The position numbers and the translations under genes are program-made. Positions 18,567 to 27,538 of a stretch of DNA of 64,000 nt are shown piece after piece. Source of the stretch: Ensifer adhaerens (GTDB lineage: Bacteria; Pseudomonadota; Alphaproteobacteria; Rhizobiales; Rhizobiaceae); assembly GCF_002940685.1 (NCBI RefSeq), contig NZ_PNFP01000006.1, forward strand, positions 186,001 to 250,000, given 5' to 3'. The notes beneath the pieces are model-generated. The model was given only the letters and a program-made list of their open reading frames with translations. It did not search any database and had not been told where the DNA came from. Position 1 is the first letter of the stretch. Each line of letters begins with the position of its first letter.

Positions 18567-19841
18567 TTACTTGTGTTCACCTTCCTCATGATGACGGCGG
18601 ATGCGGCGCACGATCAGCCACACGCCGGCAACGGCAAAGGGGACGGCGAGGCCGGTCAGTAGGCCGGGATCGATCGGCAGCTCATGACTGACTGCCTTGG
18701 CGAGATAACCGAAGAGCCCGACGACATAGTAGGAGATCGCCGCGACCGACAGGCCTTCGACCGTCTGCTGCAGGCGCAGTTGCAGCTTGGCGCGCCGGTC
18801 CATCGAGTTCAGAAGCGCGCTGTTCTGCCGCTCCAGCTCGACATCGACCCAGCTTCGAAGGAGCGCAGTGGCGCGGGCAAGCTTGCGCGACAGGTTGGCC
18901 TGGCGCTCCTCGACCGACTGGCAGGTGCGCATTGCCGGCGCCAGGCGGCGTTCGAGGAAGGTGCCGATGGTCTCGTAGCCCGGCACCGGCGTTTCGGCGA
19001 GCGTGCGGATGCGCTCCTGGACGATGCCGTAATAGGCGCGGCTGGCGCCGAAACGATAGAGGCTGAGGGCAGCACCGGCTTCGAGATCGGCGGCAAGCCG
19101 GGTGATTTCGGCCAGCATGTCGTCGGCCTCCTCGCGCACGTTTTCCTTCATGCGCTGGGTGATCCCGGTCAAGCCGTCCTCGGTCCGACGGATTTCCGGC
19201 GACAGCGACTGCGCAAGCGGCAGGCCCATCATCGCCAGCGTCCGGTAGGTCTCGATGTCGAGCAGGCGCTGAACGAGCGCGCCGGTACCGGCCTCGGTCA
19301 TGCCGCGGTCGATCACCAGGATCTGGGTCAGGCCGTCGCCGTTCTGGCGAAAGTCCGTGACGATCACCGCCTGGCCATTCTTGGTCTCGCTGAAACAGAG
19401 GCTGGTCGGATCGAAGAGCTTGATCGCCTCGCGGGTTTCCGGCGTATCCGGCCTGATTTCGAGCCGGATGCCCGAGATCAGCGAGCCCGGCGGAGAGAAT
19501 CCGTCGCCGAAGGGGTGGATCGGCACCTCACCGCCGAACTGCTCCGGCGGCGGCGCGTCCCAGAAATAGGTGGAGAATTCGGTGTGACGCTCCCAGCGCA
19601 GCGTGCCCTGCCCCCAGGGCATGGCGTGATGGTTGGCGTCCCGCCCGGGCGGTGCGATGCCGCGGGCGCGTGTCAGTTCCGACAGCACGGCATGATCGAC
19701 GATCGAGCCGCCGTCCGTCAGGAAGGCGAGCTGAAAGATCACCCGCGGCGTGGTCACCAGCGCATAGGGGCGCGAATGAACCTCGCCCAAGGCCACGGCG
19801 CGCATCGGCGCCACCGGAAATGCAAAACTACCCTTTGCCAC
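18567..19841 (-). CDS. DUF3422 family membrane protein
   Basis: Protein of 424 residues of the DUF3422 family, common in alphaproteobacteria and of unknown function. The N-terminal two thirds are soluble and begin with the family pattern ALGEVHSRPYALVTTPR. A helical, partly coiled-coil region follows at about 230-360. Two hydrophobic segments near the C-terminus (about 365-385 and 390-412) are probable membrane anchors, followed by a basic tail. The start is GTG behind a G-rich Shine-Dalgarno. It is divergent from the GntR gene and may share its operator region. Confidence 0.88.
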   Translation of the reverse strand: MAKGSFAFPVAPMRAVALGEVHSRPYALVTTPRVIFQLAFLTDGGSIVDHAVLSELTRARGIAPPGRDANHHAMPWGQGTLRWERHTEFSTYFWDAPPPEQFGGEVPIHPFGDGFSPPGSLISGIRLEIRPDTPETREAIKLFDPTSLCFSETKNGQAVIVTDFRQNGDGLTQILVIDRGMTEAGTGALVQRLLDIETYRTLAMMGLPLAQSLSPEIRRTEDGLTGITQRMKENVREEADDMLAEITRLAADLEAGAALSLYRFGASRAYYGIVQERIRTLAETPVPGYETIGTFLERRLAPAMRTCQSVEERQANLSRKLARATALLRSWVDVELERQNSALLNSMDRRAKLQLRLQQTVEGLSVAAISYYVVGLFGYLAKAVSHELPIDPGLLTGLAVPFAVAGVWLIVRRIRRHHEEGEHK

Positions 19842-19960
19842 GAAGCGCTTGCCCCCCTCACGCGTCCATCACGACTTTCTTATCAACGGAAAGAGCAAAA
19901 GATCAAAGGACGCATTGCCGCAGTTTGACTTTTGTCAGTCGTATCCCCAAGGGCGCCTCC

Positions 19961-19985
19961 AAGTGGACAATCAAATTGACCACTT
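19961..19985. promoter_or_regulatory. GntR-type operator palindrome overlapping the -35 box
   Basis: A 25-base near-perfect palindrome: outer arms AAGTGG and CCACTT, inner CAAT and ATTG, with mismatches only at one base in each half and at the three central bases. It covers the -35 of the promoter reading into the GntR gene. FCD-type GntR proteins bind palindromes of this kind, so autoregulation is likely. The site also lies 120 bases before the divergent DUF3422 start. Confidence 0.75.
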
Positions 19986-20004
19986 TGCGCGACCTGCCTA
20001 GATT
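19976..20004 (+). promoter_or_regulatory. sigma-70 promoter of the GntR gene
   Basis: TTGACC, exactly 17 bases and TAGATT, reading toward the regulator start at 20132. The -35 lies in the right half of the operator palindrome, which fits repression by blocking polymerase. Confidence 0.6.
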
Positions 20005-20131
20005 GCGCCCCTTGACGGGAAGAGACGCTGCCCCGCGTTCCCGTTTCCGCCGCTCTTGCCGCCGGCAAACCGACCATCGCGACGATTTCGGAAGAACCCC
20101 GGCCGAAGTCCTCGGGATCTGGAGACCAGAC

Positions 20132-20920
20132 GTGACCGAAGACCAGATCGACCTTTTCGCCCGCATCAGCCACAGCCGCACGGCGGACGAGGTCGTGCAG
20201 CAGATCGAGCTTCTGATCCTCGAAGGCGTCTTGCGCGATGGCGACCGGTTGCCCGGCGAACGGGAGCTTTCCAAGCGTTTCGACGTGTCGCGGCCGATCC
20301 TGCGCGAGGCGCTGAAGGAACTCGAGGGGCGCGGCCTCGTCGAAAGCCGTCACGGCGGCGGGACCTTCGTCGCCGACGTCGTCGGGCAGATCTTCTCCAG
20401 GCCGCTGATCGATCTCATCGCCCGCCATCACAAGGCGACCCAGGATTATCTCGAATACCGGCGCGAGCTCGAGGGACTGACCGCGGAGCTGGCCGCCACC
20501 CGCGCCACGGATTACGACCGCGACATGCTGACGAGCATCATCGAGCGCATGCGCAAAGCGCACGCCGCCGGCGATTTCGACTCCGAACTCGAAGCCGATA
20601 TCGAACTGCACCAGGCGATCGGCGAGAGCGCCCACAACATCATTCTGCTGCACACGCTACGCGCCTGCTACCGGCTGCTGCAGCAGGGCATATTCTTCCA
20701 TCGCAATTCGGTGTTCGATGCGCCCGGAGCACGCGACCGGCTGCTCGCCCAGCACGAGGCGATCTACGAGGCGATCATGGCGAGGGATCCGGCGCAGGCG
20801 AAGGCCGCTTCGCAGAGCCATATCGACTTCGTCGCCGCCGCCACGCGCGAGGCGGAACGCACGGGAGAATGGAACCGCATCGCCCGGCTGCGCATGCAGC
20901 AGCGCGACCGCGCGAGCTGA
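20132..20920 (+). CDS. GntR family (FadR/FCD subfamily) transcriptional regulator
   Basis: Regulator of 262 residues. An N-terminal winged helix (about 15-85: LILEGVLRDGDRLPGERELSKRFDVSRPILREALKELEGRGLVESRHGGGTFV) is followed by an all-helical FCD ligand-binding domain (about 100-240). Conserved Asp and His residues there (ELEADIELHQAIGESAHN, HEAIYEAIMARD, SHIDFV) usually bind a metal ion and an organic acid. The open frame continues far upstream, but GTG at 20132 has GGAG at correct spacing. The glc operon is 2.6 kb away; a GlcC- or LldR-like role is possible but unproven. Confidence 0.9.
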   Translation: MTEDQIDLFARISHSRTADEVVQQIELLILEGVLRDGDRLPGERELSKRFDVSRPILREALKELEGRGLVESRHGGGTFVADVVGQIFSRPLIDLIARHHKATQDYLEYRRELEGLTAELAATRATDYDRDMLTSIIERMRKAHAAGDFDSELEADIELHQAIGESAHNIILLHTLRACYRLLQQGIFFHRNSVFDAPGARDRLLAQHEAIYEAIMARDPAQAKAASQSHIDFVAAATREAERTGEWNRIARLRMQQRDRAS

Positions 20921-21221
20921 AGCGGCGGCCTGCGTCCCGCACGCACCACGCCCGTCGCCGGCTCCCCCAATCGCGCTTGTGATCTCGCTCCGTTCCAAGC
21001 CGCAATCAATTGTGATCAGAGACCAACGCACGGTTGTCGCGCGGTTTGCAAACTTGCCGCGAAAACACCATATCCTGTCGTATCCAGACCACAGTTCTGC
21101 GGAAAGCAGGCTGCATATCCGGCTGCCACAGGACCGCGACATTTACACGCTACAGGACGCTGCCATACTGGCCTGCACAGCAAATGAGGCCACTGATTCG
21201 CCGAGAGGAGCACAGACGACC
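20921..21221. other. intergenic region before the NUDIX gene
   Basis: About 300 bases between the GntR stop and the NUDIX start. One frame stays open through it, but no recognisable protein appears there and the NUDIX N-terminus is complete without it. I see no clear terminator or promoter. Confidence 0.5.
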
Positions 21222-21728
21222 TTGAACTTCTTGAACAGGCTCGCATCCGATGTCCAATTGATGCTGCGTCGACCGGCGCGCATGCAGTACGCTGCGCTCT
21301 GCTATCGGATCCGCAAGAAGACCAAGGCCCTCGAGATCCTCCTGATCACCAGCCGCGATACCGGCCGCTGGGTCATTCCCAAGGGGTGGCCGATGCAGGG
21401 CAAGCGCGCCCATGAAGTGGCGGAGCGCGAAGCCTATGAGGAAGCAGGCGTGAAGGGGCATGTGCAGAAGGCGACTGCCGGCTACTATCTCTATCAGAAG
21501 CGCATGGACCACGGCCTCAAGATTTCGGTCAAGGTGCAGGTCCACGCGCTTGAAGTCGACGATCTCTGCAAGCATTTCCCCGAGGAAGGGCGCCGGCAGC
21601 TCGAATGGGTCGACTACAAGGAAGCGGCCTTACGGGTCGACGAGCCTTCGCTGAAAGACCTCATCCTTGCCTTCGGCGAACGCATGAACACCTCCTCGGC
21701 AGCGCTGCCGAAGGCCGTGAACGGCTAG
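21222..21728 (+). CDS. NUDIX hydrolase
   Basis: Hydrolase of 168 residues that cleaves nucleoside diphosphates linked to another moiety. The Nudix box is visible as GWPMQGKRAHEVAEREAYEEAGV (about 58-80), close to the consensus Gx5Ex7REUxEExGU; the first Glu position is occupied differently while the REAYEEAG core is intact. The layout resembles the diphosphoinositol polyphosphate/diadenosine polyphosphate subgroup (LLITSRDTGRWVIPKGWP). The start is taken as TTG behind AGGAG; another TTG three codons on is possible. A C-terminal hydrophilic tail follows. Confidence 0.88.
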   Translation: MNFLNRLASDVQLMLRRPARMQYAALCYRIRKKTKALEILLITSRDTGRWVIPKGWPMQGKRAHEVAEREAYEEAGVKGHVQKATAGYYLYQKRMDHGLKISVKVQVHALEVDDLCKHFPEEGRRQLEWVDYKEAALRVDEPSLKDLILAFGERMNTSSAALPKAVNG

Positions 21729-21864
21729 CCTTGACAAGCAATCGGTGGCGCCATCGGTGGGCTGAAGGCAAGTTCCCGACGCGCGCTGCATCGACGCCCA
21801 TCAAATCCCCTTGAATGCGTGTTGCTGTGGCCTTAGTGGCCGTGGTGACAATGGAGTACCGGCA

Positions 21865-23370
21865 TTGGCCAACCCGCGCGCGCGCCTCGCGAAGCAGACG
21901 ATCGACAAAGACCTCGACAAGCTCAGCCTTGCCGAGGAAGCCTCGCAGCATGTCAAGCGGAGCTTGGCCGCACCGGCGCTTGCGGGGCTGTTCCTGCTTC
22001 TCAGCATGGCTTTCGCCGCGAGCTTCGTGACGAGTTCCACAAGCGCGCCGATCATCATCGCCGCGGCGGCGATCGCCGGCTACATGGCCATGAACATCGG
22101 CGCCAACGACGTGACCAACAACGTGGGCGCAGCCGTCGGCGCCAAGGCGATGTCGTTGGTGACGGCGCTGACGATCGCGGCCGTCTTCGAGGTCGCCGGC
22201 GCCTTGCTCGCCGGACGACAGGTCGCGCTGACGATCGAAGCGGGCATCGTTTATGGCGAAGACGTGCTTGGACCGCAGGCAATCGTGTGGATCATGATGT
22301 CGGCCCTGGCCTCTGCTGCGGCCTGGATCAACATCGCCACCTACTCCGGGGCGCCGGTCTCGACCACGCACTCGATCATAGGCGGCATCGTCGGCGCGGG
22401 CATCGCCGCTGCCGGTTTCTCCAGCGTCCAATGGTGGTCGCTTGCCGGGATCACGCTCAGTTGGTCGGTCTCGCCGCTCCTCGGCGGCGCAATCGCCGCC
22501 GCCTTCCTCGCCTTCCTCAAGGAATTCATCATCTATCGCGAGGACAAGATCGCCGCCGCCAGGCGATGGATGCCGGTCATCCTCGGCGTGACCGCCGGCT
22601 GCTTCACCGCCTACCTCGCCGTGATTGCGCTGGTGCAAGTGGCCGCAATCACCATGCTCGTGGGTCTCGCCGCCGGCGTCGTCGCGGGCTTCGCGGTCTA
22701 TCTGCAGGCGAAGCCGTGGATCCAACGGCAATCGGAGGGTCTCGACAACCGCAACCAGTCGCTGCGCAAGCTCTTCCGGCTGCCCTTGATCGTGGCTGCG
22801 GCGCTGCTCTCCTTCGCGCACGGCGCCAACGACGTCTCGAACGCGATCGGCCCGTTGTCGGCGATCGTTTCGGCGCTCGACGGGGTCATCGCGACGGAAA
22901 AGTCACCGGCCCCGCTCTGGGAACTGGCGATCGGCGCGCTCGGCATTTCGATCGGCCTTCTGCTCTACGGTCCGAAGCTTATCCGCGTCGTCGGCCAGGA
23001 GATCACCAAGCTCAATCCGATGCGCGCCTTCTGCGTGGCGCTCGCCACGGCCGTCACGGTGCTTCTGGCATCGGCGCTCGGTCTGCCGATCAGTTCGACG
23101 CATACGGCCGTCGGCGCCGTCTTCGGCGTCGGCTTCTTCCGCGAATGGTACATCCGCAATTCCAAACGACGGCTCGAATACGTCCGGCAAAAGACGGGAC
23201 AGACCGACTTCATGGAATCGGCTGAAACGAATTTTGCCGAGGTGCGTCGCCGCCGCCTCGTCCGCCGCTCGCATTTCCTGACGATCGTCGGCGCCTGGGT
23301 CATCACCGTTCCGGCGTCGGCCGCGCTTTCGGCGGTGCTCTATTTCATCCTCTCCGGCATTTTCATGTGA
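21865..23370 (+). CDS. pit: PiT family inorganic phosphate transporter
   Basis: Inner-membrane permease of 501 residues with about ten transmembrane helices, of the PiT family that imports metal-phosphate with protons. The duplicated family signature appears twice: [18 protein letters not shown] (about 75-92) and [15 protein letters not shown] (about 325-340). A long hydrophilic N-terminus and a cytoplasmic loop are also present. The start is assigned to TTG with GGAG eight bases upstream; this gives a short basic leader. rsmE follows 10 bases after the stop, so the two are probably cotranscribed. Confidence 0.93.
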   Translation: MANPRARLAKQTIDKDLDKLSLAEEASQHVKRSLAAPALAGLFLLLSMAFAASFVTSSTSAPIIIAAAAIAGYMAMNIGANDVTNNVGAAVGAKAMSLVTALTIAAVFEVAGALLAGRQVALTIEAGIVYGEDVLGPQAIVWIMMSALASAAAWINIATYSGAPVSTTHSIIGGIVGAGIAAAGFSSVQWWSLAGITLSWSVSPLLGGAIAAAFLAFLKEFIIYREDKIAAARRWMPVILGVTAGCFTAYLAVIALVQVAAITMLVGLAAGVVAGFAVYLQAKPWIQRQSEGLDNRNQSLRKLFRLPLIVAAALLSFAHGANDVSNAIGPLSAIVSALDGVIATEKSPAPLWELAIGALGISIGLLLYGPKLIRVVGQEITKLNPMRAFCVALATAVTVLLASALGLPISSTHTAVGAVFGVGFFREWYIRNSKRRLEYVRQKTGQTDFMESAETNFAEVRRRRLVRRSHFLTIVGAWVITVPASAALSAVLYFILSGIFM

Positions 23371-23380
23371 AGGTTCCTCT

Positions 23381-24118
23381 ATGCGCGCCAATTTTCGCAT
23401 GCAGCGACTGTTTGTCGAACATCCCCTCAAGACGGGCCTGGCTCACGAAGCGAGCAAGGAACAGTTCAATTACCTGGTGAACGTGTTGCGCTACGAAGAG
23501 GGCGCCTCGATCCTCGTCTTCAACGGACGCGACGGCGAGTGGCGGGCGGAGCTTTCCTTCGCGACCAAGAAGAAGCTGGTGCTGACATCCGTCGAGCAGA
23601 CGCGCCCGCAGCCGCAGCCTTGCGATCTCGTCTATCTCTTTGCGCCGCTCAAGGTCGGGCGGCTCGACTATCTGGTGCAGAAGGCCGTCGAGATGGGTGC
23701 CGGCCTGTTGCAGCCGGTCATGACCCAGCATGTCCAGGGCAAGCTCGGCAACATCGAGCGGGTGCGTGCCAACGTCATCGAGGCGGCCGAGCAATGCGGC
23801 GTGCTCGGCATCCCCGATGTCCAGGAACCGCGCCGGCTCGAAGACGTGCTTTCGACATGGTCCAGCGACCGGCGCATCATCTTCTGCGACGAAGGCAGCG
23901 ACAGCCAGAATCCGCTGCCTATCCTTGCCGGCATCAAGGAAAAGAAGCTCGCGCTGCTGATCGGCCCGGAAGGCGGTTTCTCGGACGCCGAGCGCACGCT
24001 CTTGCGCAGTCTCGATTTCGTCACGGCCATTCCGCTCGGGCCCCGCATCCTCAGGGCCGACACGGCAGCCGTCGCCGCCATGGCGGTCATCCAGGCCACT
24101 GTCGGCGACTGGCGATAG
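23381..24118 (+). CDS. rsmE: 16S rRNA (uracil(1498)-N(3))-methyltransferase
   Basis: Methyltransferase of 245 residues that methylates N3 of U1498 in 16S rRNA. The N-terminal PUA-like part (about 1-75) is followed by a SPOUT/RsmE catalytic domain with the deep trefoil knot. Conserved [13 protein letters not shown] and the C-terminal [16 protein letters not shown] are visible. It starts 10 bases downstream of the phosphate transporter gene on the same strand. Confidence 0.95.
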   Translation: MRANFRMQRLFVEHPLKTGLAHEASKEQFNYLVNVLRYEEGASILVFNGRDGEWRAELSFATKKKLVLTSVEQTRPQPQPCDLVYLFAPLKVGRLDYLVQKAVEMGAGLLQPVMTQHVQGKLGNIERVRANVIEAAEQCGVLGIPDVQEPRRLEDVLSTWSSDRRIIFCDEGSDSQNPLPILAGIKEKKLALLIGPEGGFSDAERTLLRSLDFVTAIPLGPRILRADTAAVAAMAVIQATVGDWR

Positions 24119-24216
24119 CCGGTCGCTCAGGGGCAAATTGAGCGTCGCGCGCTCCCCTAGAAGAAGACAGCCCGTCAGACAAGGCAGGGTTGGGTCGACG
24201 ATACCCACTTCCACGG

Positions 24217-24253
24217 TGCTTGCTCCAGAGCAAGCAATCGTCCTACTTTTTTT
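24217..24253 (+). terminator. probable terminator after rsmE
   Basis: Arms TGCTTGCTC and GAGCAAGCA form a perfect 9-bp stem; a run of seven T starts ten bases later. The gap between stem and T-run makes it a weaker candidate. Confidence 0.45.
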
Positions 24254-24361
24254 GATGAGATCTTGAAAGAAATTGACTTGCACCGCACCTGATTACGGTT
24301 CAAGCAGCCTCCATCAACTCCCGCTAACCTGCGGGAACCGCCCAAACAAAAGAAGACGCTC

Positions 24362-25735
24362 ATGGCCCGAGATACCACCGACCAGACGCCGGTAACCTCT
24401 GTCGCTGACCTGACCGCCTACCTGGCAGAAGGTTCGAAACCGGAGGAGCGGTTCCGGATCGGCACGGAGCACGAAAAGTTCGCCTTCTTTAAGGCGGACA
24501 ACAGCCCCGTTCCCTATTTCGGCAAGGCGAGCATCCAGGCGCTTCTGAACGGCATGGCGGCCAAGAGCGGCTGGGAACCGATCATCGACGAAGGCAACAT
24601 CATCGGCCTTGCCGAACAGTCGGGCAATGGCGCGATCTCGCTGGAACCCGGTGGACAGTTCGAACTTTCCGGCGCGCCGCTCGAAAACCTGCACCAGACC
24701 TGCAGGGAATCGAACCAGCATCTCGCCGTGCTGCGCGAAGTCGCAGAACCGCTCGGCATCCGCTTCCTCGGCATCGGCGGCAGCCCGAAGTGGACCTTTG
24801 CCGAGACGCCGCGCATGCCGAAATCGCGCTACGGCATCATGAGCCGCTACATGCCCAAGGTCGGCACCAAGGGCCTCGACATGATGTACCGCACCTGTAC
24901 GATCCAGGTGAACCTCGACTTCTCCTCGGAAGAGGACATGCGCCGCAAGATGCAGGTGTCGCTGAAGCTGCAGCCGCTCTCGACGGCGCTGTTTGCAAGC
25001 TCGCCCTTTACCGACGGCAAGCCGAACGGGCTGTTGTCCTGGCGCGGCGACATCTGGCGCGACACCGACAACCAGCGCGCCGGACTGTTGCCATCGGCGT
25101 TCCGCCCCGATTTCGGCTTTGCCGACTACGTCGAATGGGCGCTCGACGTGCCGATGTATTTCGTCGTGCGCGACGGCCACTATCACGATTGTACCCATGT
25201 CACCTTCCGTCAGTTCATGAACGGCGCGCTGAAGGGCGAGATCGCCGACTGGCAGCCGAACATGGGCGACTGGACCAACCATCTCTCGACGCTGTTCCCC
25301 GACGTGCGCCTGAAGCGCTTCCTCGAAATGCGCGGCGCCGATGGCGGCCCGTGGCGGCGGATCTGCGCGCTGCCGGCCTTCTGGGTCGGCCTGCTCTACG
25401 ACCGCGAGGCGCTCGACGCCGCCGAGGCGCTGACGCGCGACTGGACCTTTGAAGAGGTCAGCGCCATGCGCGATCAGGTGCCGGTTGAAGCACTCGCAAC
25501 CAAGTTCCGCACCGGCAACCTCTATGATATCGCCCGCGAGGTCATCGCCATTTCCCGCGGCGGGCTCAAGCGCCGCAACCGGCTGAACGGCGACGGCATC
25601 GACGAGAGCCAGTTCCTGGCGCCGCTCGACGAGGTTCTCGCCAAGAAGGCGACGCTCGCCGAAGACCTTTTGGCGCTCTACAAGGGTCGCTGGAACGGCT
25701 CGGTCGATCCGGTCTTCACCGAATACCAGTACTAA
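24362..25735 (+). CDS. gshA: glutamate--cysteine ligase (plant/alphaproteobacterial type)
   Basis: Enzyme of 457 residues for the first step of glutathione synthesis: ATP-dependent joining of glutamate and cysteine. It matches the plant-type family (GCS2) shared by plants and alphaproteobacteria, with RFRIGTEHEKFAF near residue 30, ISLEPGGQFELSGAPL near 95 and MYRTCTIQVNLDFSSE near 178. Length is normal for the family. Its ATG is preceded by an AG-rich stretch. It is monocistronic, with about 240 noncoding bases upstream. Confidence 0.95.
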   Translation: MARDTTDQTPVTSVADLTAYLAEGSKPEERFRIGTEHEKFAFFKADNSPVPYFGKASIQALLNGMAAKSGWEPIIDEGNIIGLAEQSGNGAISLEPGGQFELSGAPLENLHQTCRESNQHLAVLREVAEPLGIRFLGIGGSPKWTFAETPRMPKSRYGIMSRYMPKVGTKGLDMMYRTCTIQVNLDFSSEEDMRRKMQVSLKLQPLSTALFASSPFTDGKPNGLLSWRGDIWRDTDNQRAGLLPSAFRPDFGFADYVEWALDVPMYFVVRDGHYHDCTHVTFRQFMNGALKGEIADWQPNMGDWTNHLSTLFPDVRLKRFLEMRGADGGPWRRICALPAFWVGLLYDREALDAAEALTRDWTFEEVSAMRDQVPVEALATKFRTGNLYDIAREVIAISRGGLKRRNRLNGDGIDESQFLAPLDEVLAKKATLAEDLLALYKGRWNGSVDPVFTEYQY

Positions 25736-25860
25736 GGCGGAGATAGGCGCGCGACGCCTGTCGCGCCCTCTCAAAAAGCGGTTCCCAGTCTCCGATTTCC
25801 CGTTATAGTGCAAGGATATGCGTCGCTTAGAGCGCCGCGCGTCCATAAAGGGGAACTGGG

Positions 25861-26691
25861 ATGGCACCGCTTTTCGATATGTTCGCGCAGGCGCAGAACG
25901 GCAAGGCCATCGAGCTGATGGCACAACAGTTCGGCATCGCCCAGGAGCAGATGACGAAGGCGACGGCGGCGCTGCTGCCGGCCTTCTCTGCAGCCTTCAA
26001 GCGAAACACCGCCAACCCCTACGACTTCGGCGCCTTGCTGACGGCGCTTGGCAGCGGCAACTACGCCAAATACTTCGAAGACATGAGCCAGGCCTTCACG
26101 CCGCAGGGCATGGCCGACGGCAACGGCGTTCTCGGGCAACTGTTCGGCTCGAAGGAAATGTCGCGTGCGATCGCCGCGCAGGCTGCCCAGATCACCGGTA
26201 TCAGCCAGGAAATCTACAAGCAGATGCTGCCTGTCATGGCCGATACGCTGATGGGCGGGCTGTTCAAGCAGACGACCGGGCAGTTTGCAGCCGCGGGCGA
26301 TGCCTTTGCCAACAATCCCATGGCTGCGGCCATGCGCCAGTGGATGGAGGCCGCCGGCTTTGCCAAGAAGCCGGAACCGCAGCCGAACCCGTTCGACAAT
26401 CCCTTTACACAGGCGATGCAGGGTTTCTTCGGCATGGCTGCGAAGAAGGACGAGAAGCCGAAGTCGGCAGACGTCTTTGCCGACAACCCCTTCGTCAAGG
26501 CCTTCCAGGACATGATGCAGGCGGGTGCGGCCGGCGCGCAAAAGCCGGCCCCAGACAATCCGGCGCTGGCCCAGTTCTCTCAGGTCATGAACAGCATGTT
26601 CGACACCGGGCTGGAGATGCAGAAGGAATACCAGAAGAACGTCGAGGCGCTGTTCGACCTCTACAAGACCGGCCCCGGCGCGAAGAGCTGA
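25861..26691 (+). CDS. DUF937-like hypothetical protein
   Basis: Soluble protein of 276 residues, Ala-, Met- and Gln-rich. The first 130 residues resemble the DUF937 family: LFDMFAQAQNGKAIELMAQQFGIAQEQMTKATAALLPAFSAAF, then GLFG-like repeats. The second half contains repeated short blocks of the form NPF-x-x-A-x-Q-x-M/F (NPFDNPFTQAMQGFF, DNPFVKAFQDMM, NPALAQFSQVM), then a predicted helical C-terminus. AGGGG precedes the ATG. No catalytic motif is visible and the function is unknown. Confidence 0.8.
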   Translation: MAPLFDMFAQAQNGKAIELMAQQFGIAQEQMTKATAALLPAFSAAFKRNTANPYDFGALLTALGSGNYAKYFEDMSQAFTPQGMADGNGVLGQLFGSKEMSRAIAAQAAQITGISQEIYKQMLPVMADTLMGGLFKQTTGQFAAAGDAFANNPMAAAMRQWMEAAGFAKKPEPQPNPFDNPFTQAMQGFFGMAAKKDEKPKSADVFADNPFVKAFQDMMQAGAAGAQKPAPDNPALAQFSQVMNSMFDTGLEMQKEYQKNVEALFDLYKTGPGAKS

Positions 26692-26783
26692 GGCGCGCCC
26701 TTCCCGCCATAACCTTCTGCACCAGCGTCGGATGCGGCGATCGTCCGCGCCTGCAGGCGTCGGCGTGTTGCTTTGAAAGTTTC

Positions 26784-26827
26784 GAAAAGAAAAAGGCCCG
26801 GTACATGTCTTGGTCATGCACCGGGCC
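26784..26827 (-). terminator. intrinsic terminator, minus strand
   Basis: GGCCCGGT pairs with ACCGGGCC, extended by CATG/CATG after one mismatch, with a 7-base loop. Read on the minus strand it is followed at once by TTTTTCTTTTC. It would end the DUF1127 transcript about 220 bases after the stop codon. Confidence 0.8.
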
Positions 26828-26913
26828 AAGCGGCAGGGTCTATTGGCTCTACCCTGCGGGGAACGTTTCGGCGCGCGACCCGATGGTCAGCAGCACCAAA
26901 CTCTGAAATTCGC

Positions 26914-26954
26914 AGCATGATCCGCGGCGGCGGCAGGCTTTCGCGGATCATGCT
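26914..26954. repeat. REP-like palindrome
   Basis: Arms AGCATGATCCGCG and CGCGGATCATGCT are perfectly complementary around a 15-base loop. The GCATGATCC...GGATCATGCTC pattern resembles intergenic palindromes common in Rhizobiales genomes; that match is from memory. Confidence 0.55.
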
Positions 26955-27043
26955 CGACTGGCACACCCTAAGCGGCGGGATGCGCCGTGAAGCGGGCCGA
27001 GGATGCGGTTTCCCGCCTTCATCCCGCTCCAACTCGTCAACGG

Positions 27044-27334
27044 TCAGTCGTGGCGGGTCCCCTTGTAGAAGAGGCTCGCGCGGTTTCGCGAGGCGCGGGT
27101 CAGATAACTCGCCGGATTGTCGAAGAAGGGCGAGGTGATCGCCTCGCGCAGATCTTCTCTCTTCAGCCCCATGTCGAGGAGCTGACGGTCATCCAGGTCA
27201 TTCAGACGGCCGATCGCGTATCGATTGCGGAGTTGCTGCCATACGGACGTCAGCATGCCTGTCACGCCGACGGCGCGGAAGGCATAGGACTGCTTTCCTG
27301 CAACGAGGTCGAGAGCGGGCTGGGTCGTGCGCAT
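27044..27334 (-). CDS. DUF1127 small protein
   Basis: Protein of 96 residues whose second half is the DUF1127 motif (WQQLRNRYAIGRLNDLDDRQLLDMGLKREDLREA, about 34-68). DUF1127 proteins are short Arg-rich proteins; in rhizobia and Agrobacterium some affect phosphate or carbon metabolism and RNA turnover. The C-terminus ends in a basic tail. The ATG at 27334 follows AAAGGAG. The open frame continues 11 codons upstream without a good start. It is divergent from the LysR gene. Confidence 0.88.
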   Translation of the reverse strand: MRTTQPALDLVAGKQSYAFRAVGVTGMLTSVWQQLRNRYAIGRLNDLDDRQLLDMGLKREDLREAITSPFFDNPASYLTRASRNRASLFYKGTRHD

Positions 27335-27367
27335 GACAATTCTCCTTTCAGGCACGAAGAGGCCCAT

Positions 27368-27431
27368 CCCCTGCGAGGGAGGTCAAACGCAGGGGCGGGC
27401 CAAAGGGGTTGGGAAAACCGGCGAATGCCGG
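27368..27431. promoter_or_regulatory. inverted repeats upstream of the DUF1127 gene
   Basis: Two small dyads lie in the 204-base divergent region: CCCCTGCG with CGCAGGGG (27368-27395), and CCGGC with GCCGG around GAAT (near 27419-27431). They may be operators or leader hairpins of either gene. Confidence 0.3.
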
Positions 27432-27538
27432 CCGGGGATCGATGAATTTGCCCCCAATTGATCGCAAATCCTTATTGATCAGTCCAACGAATGTTTTTAA
27501 TGATATTCATCAAACAATCTTATGGATGCATCACGGCC

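Larger units (their letters stand above)
26692..27043. other. intergenic region with terminator and palindrome
   Basis: A convergent stretch of 352 bases between the DUF937-like and DUF1127 genes. It contains a minus-strand intrinsic terminator (26784-26827) and a 13-bp inverted repeat (26914-26954). No protein-coding gene is evident. Confidence 0.6.

Noticed and set aside
20718-21221. N-terminal extension of the NUDIX frame overlapping the GntR gene
   Set aside because: It runs out of frame through the 3' end of the GntR gene and has no conserved sequence; the NUDIX domain is complete from 21222.
24273-24302. Promoter for gshA at TTGACT
   Set aside because: No acceptable -10 element at 16-18 bases; not reported as a feature.
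24314-25924. 536-codon minus-strand open frame
   Set aside because: Antisense to gshA; no family pattern.
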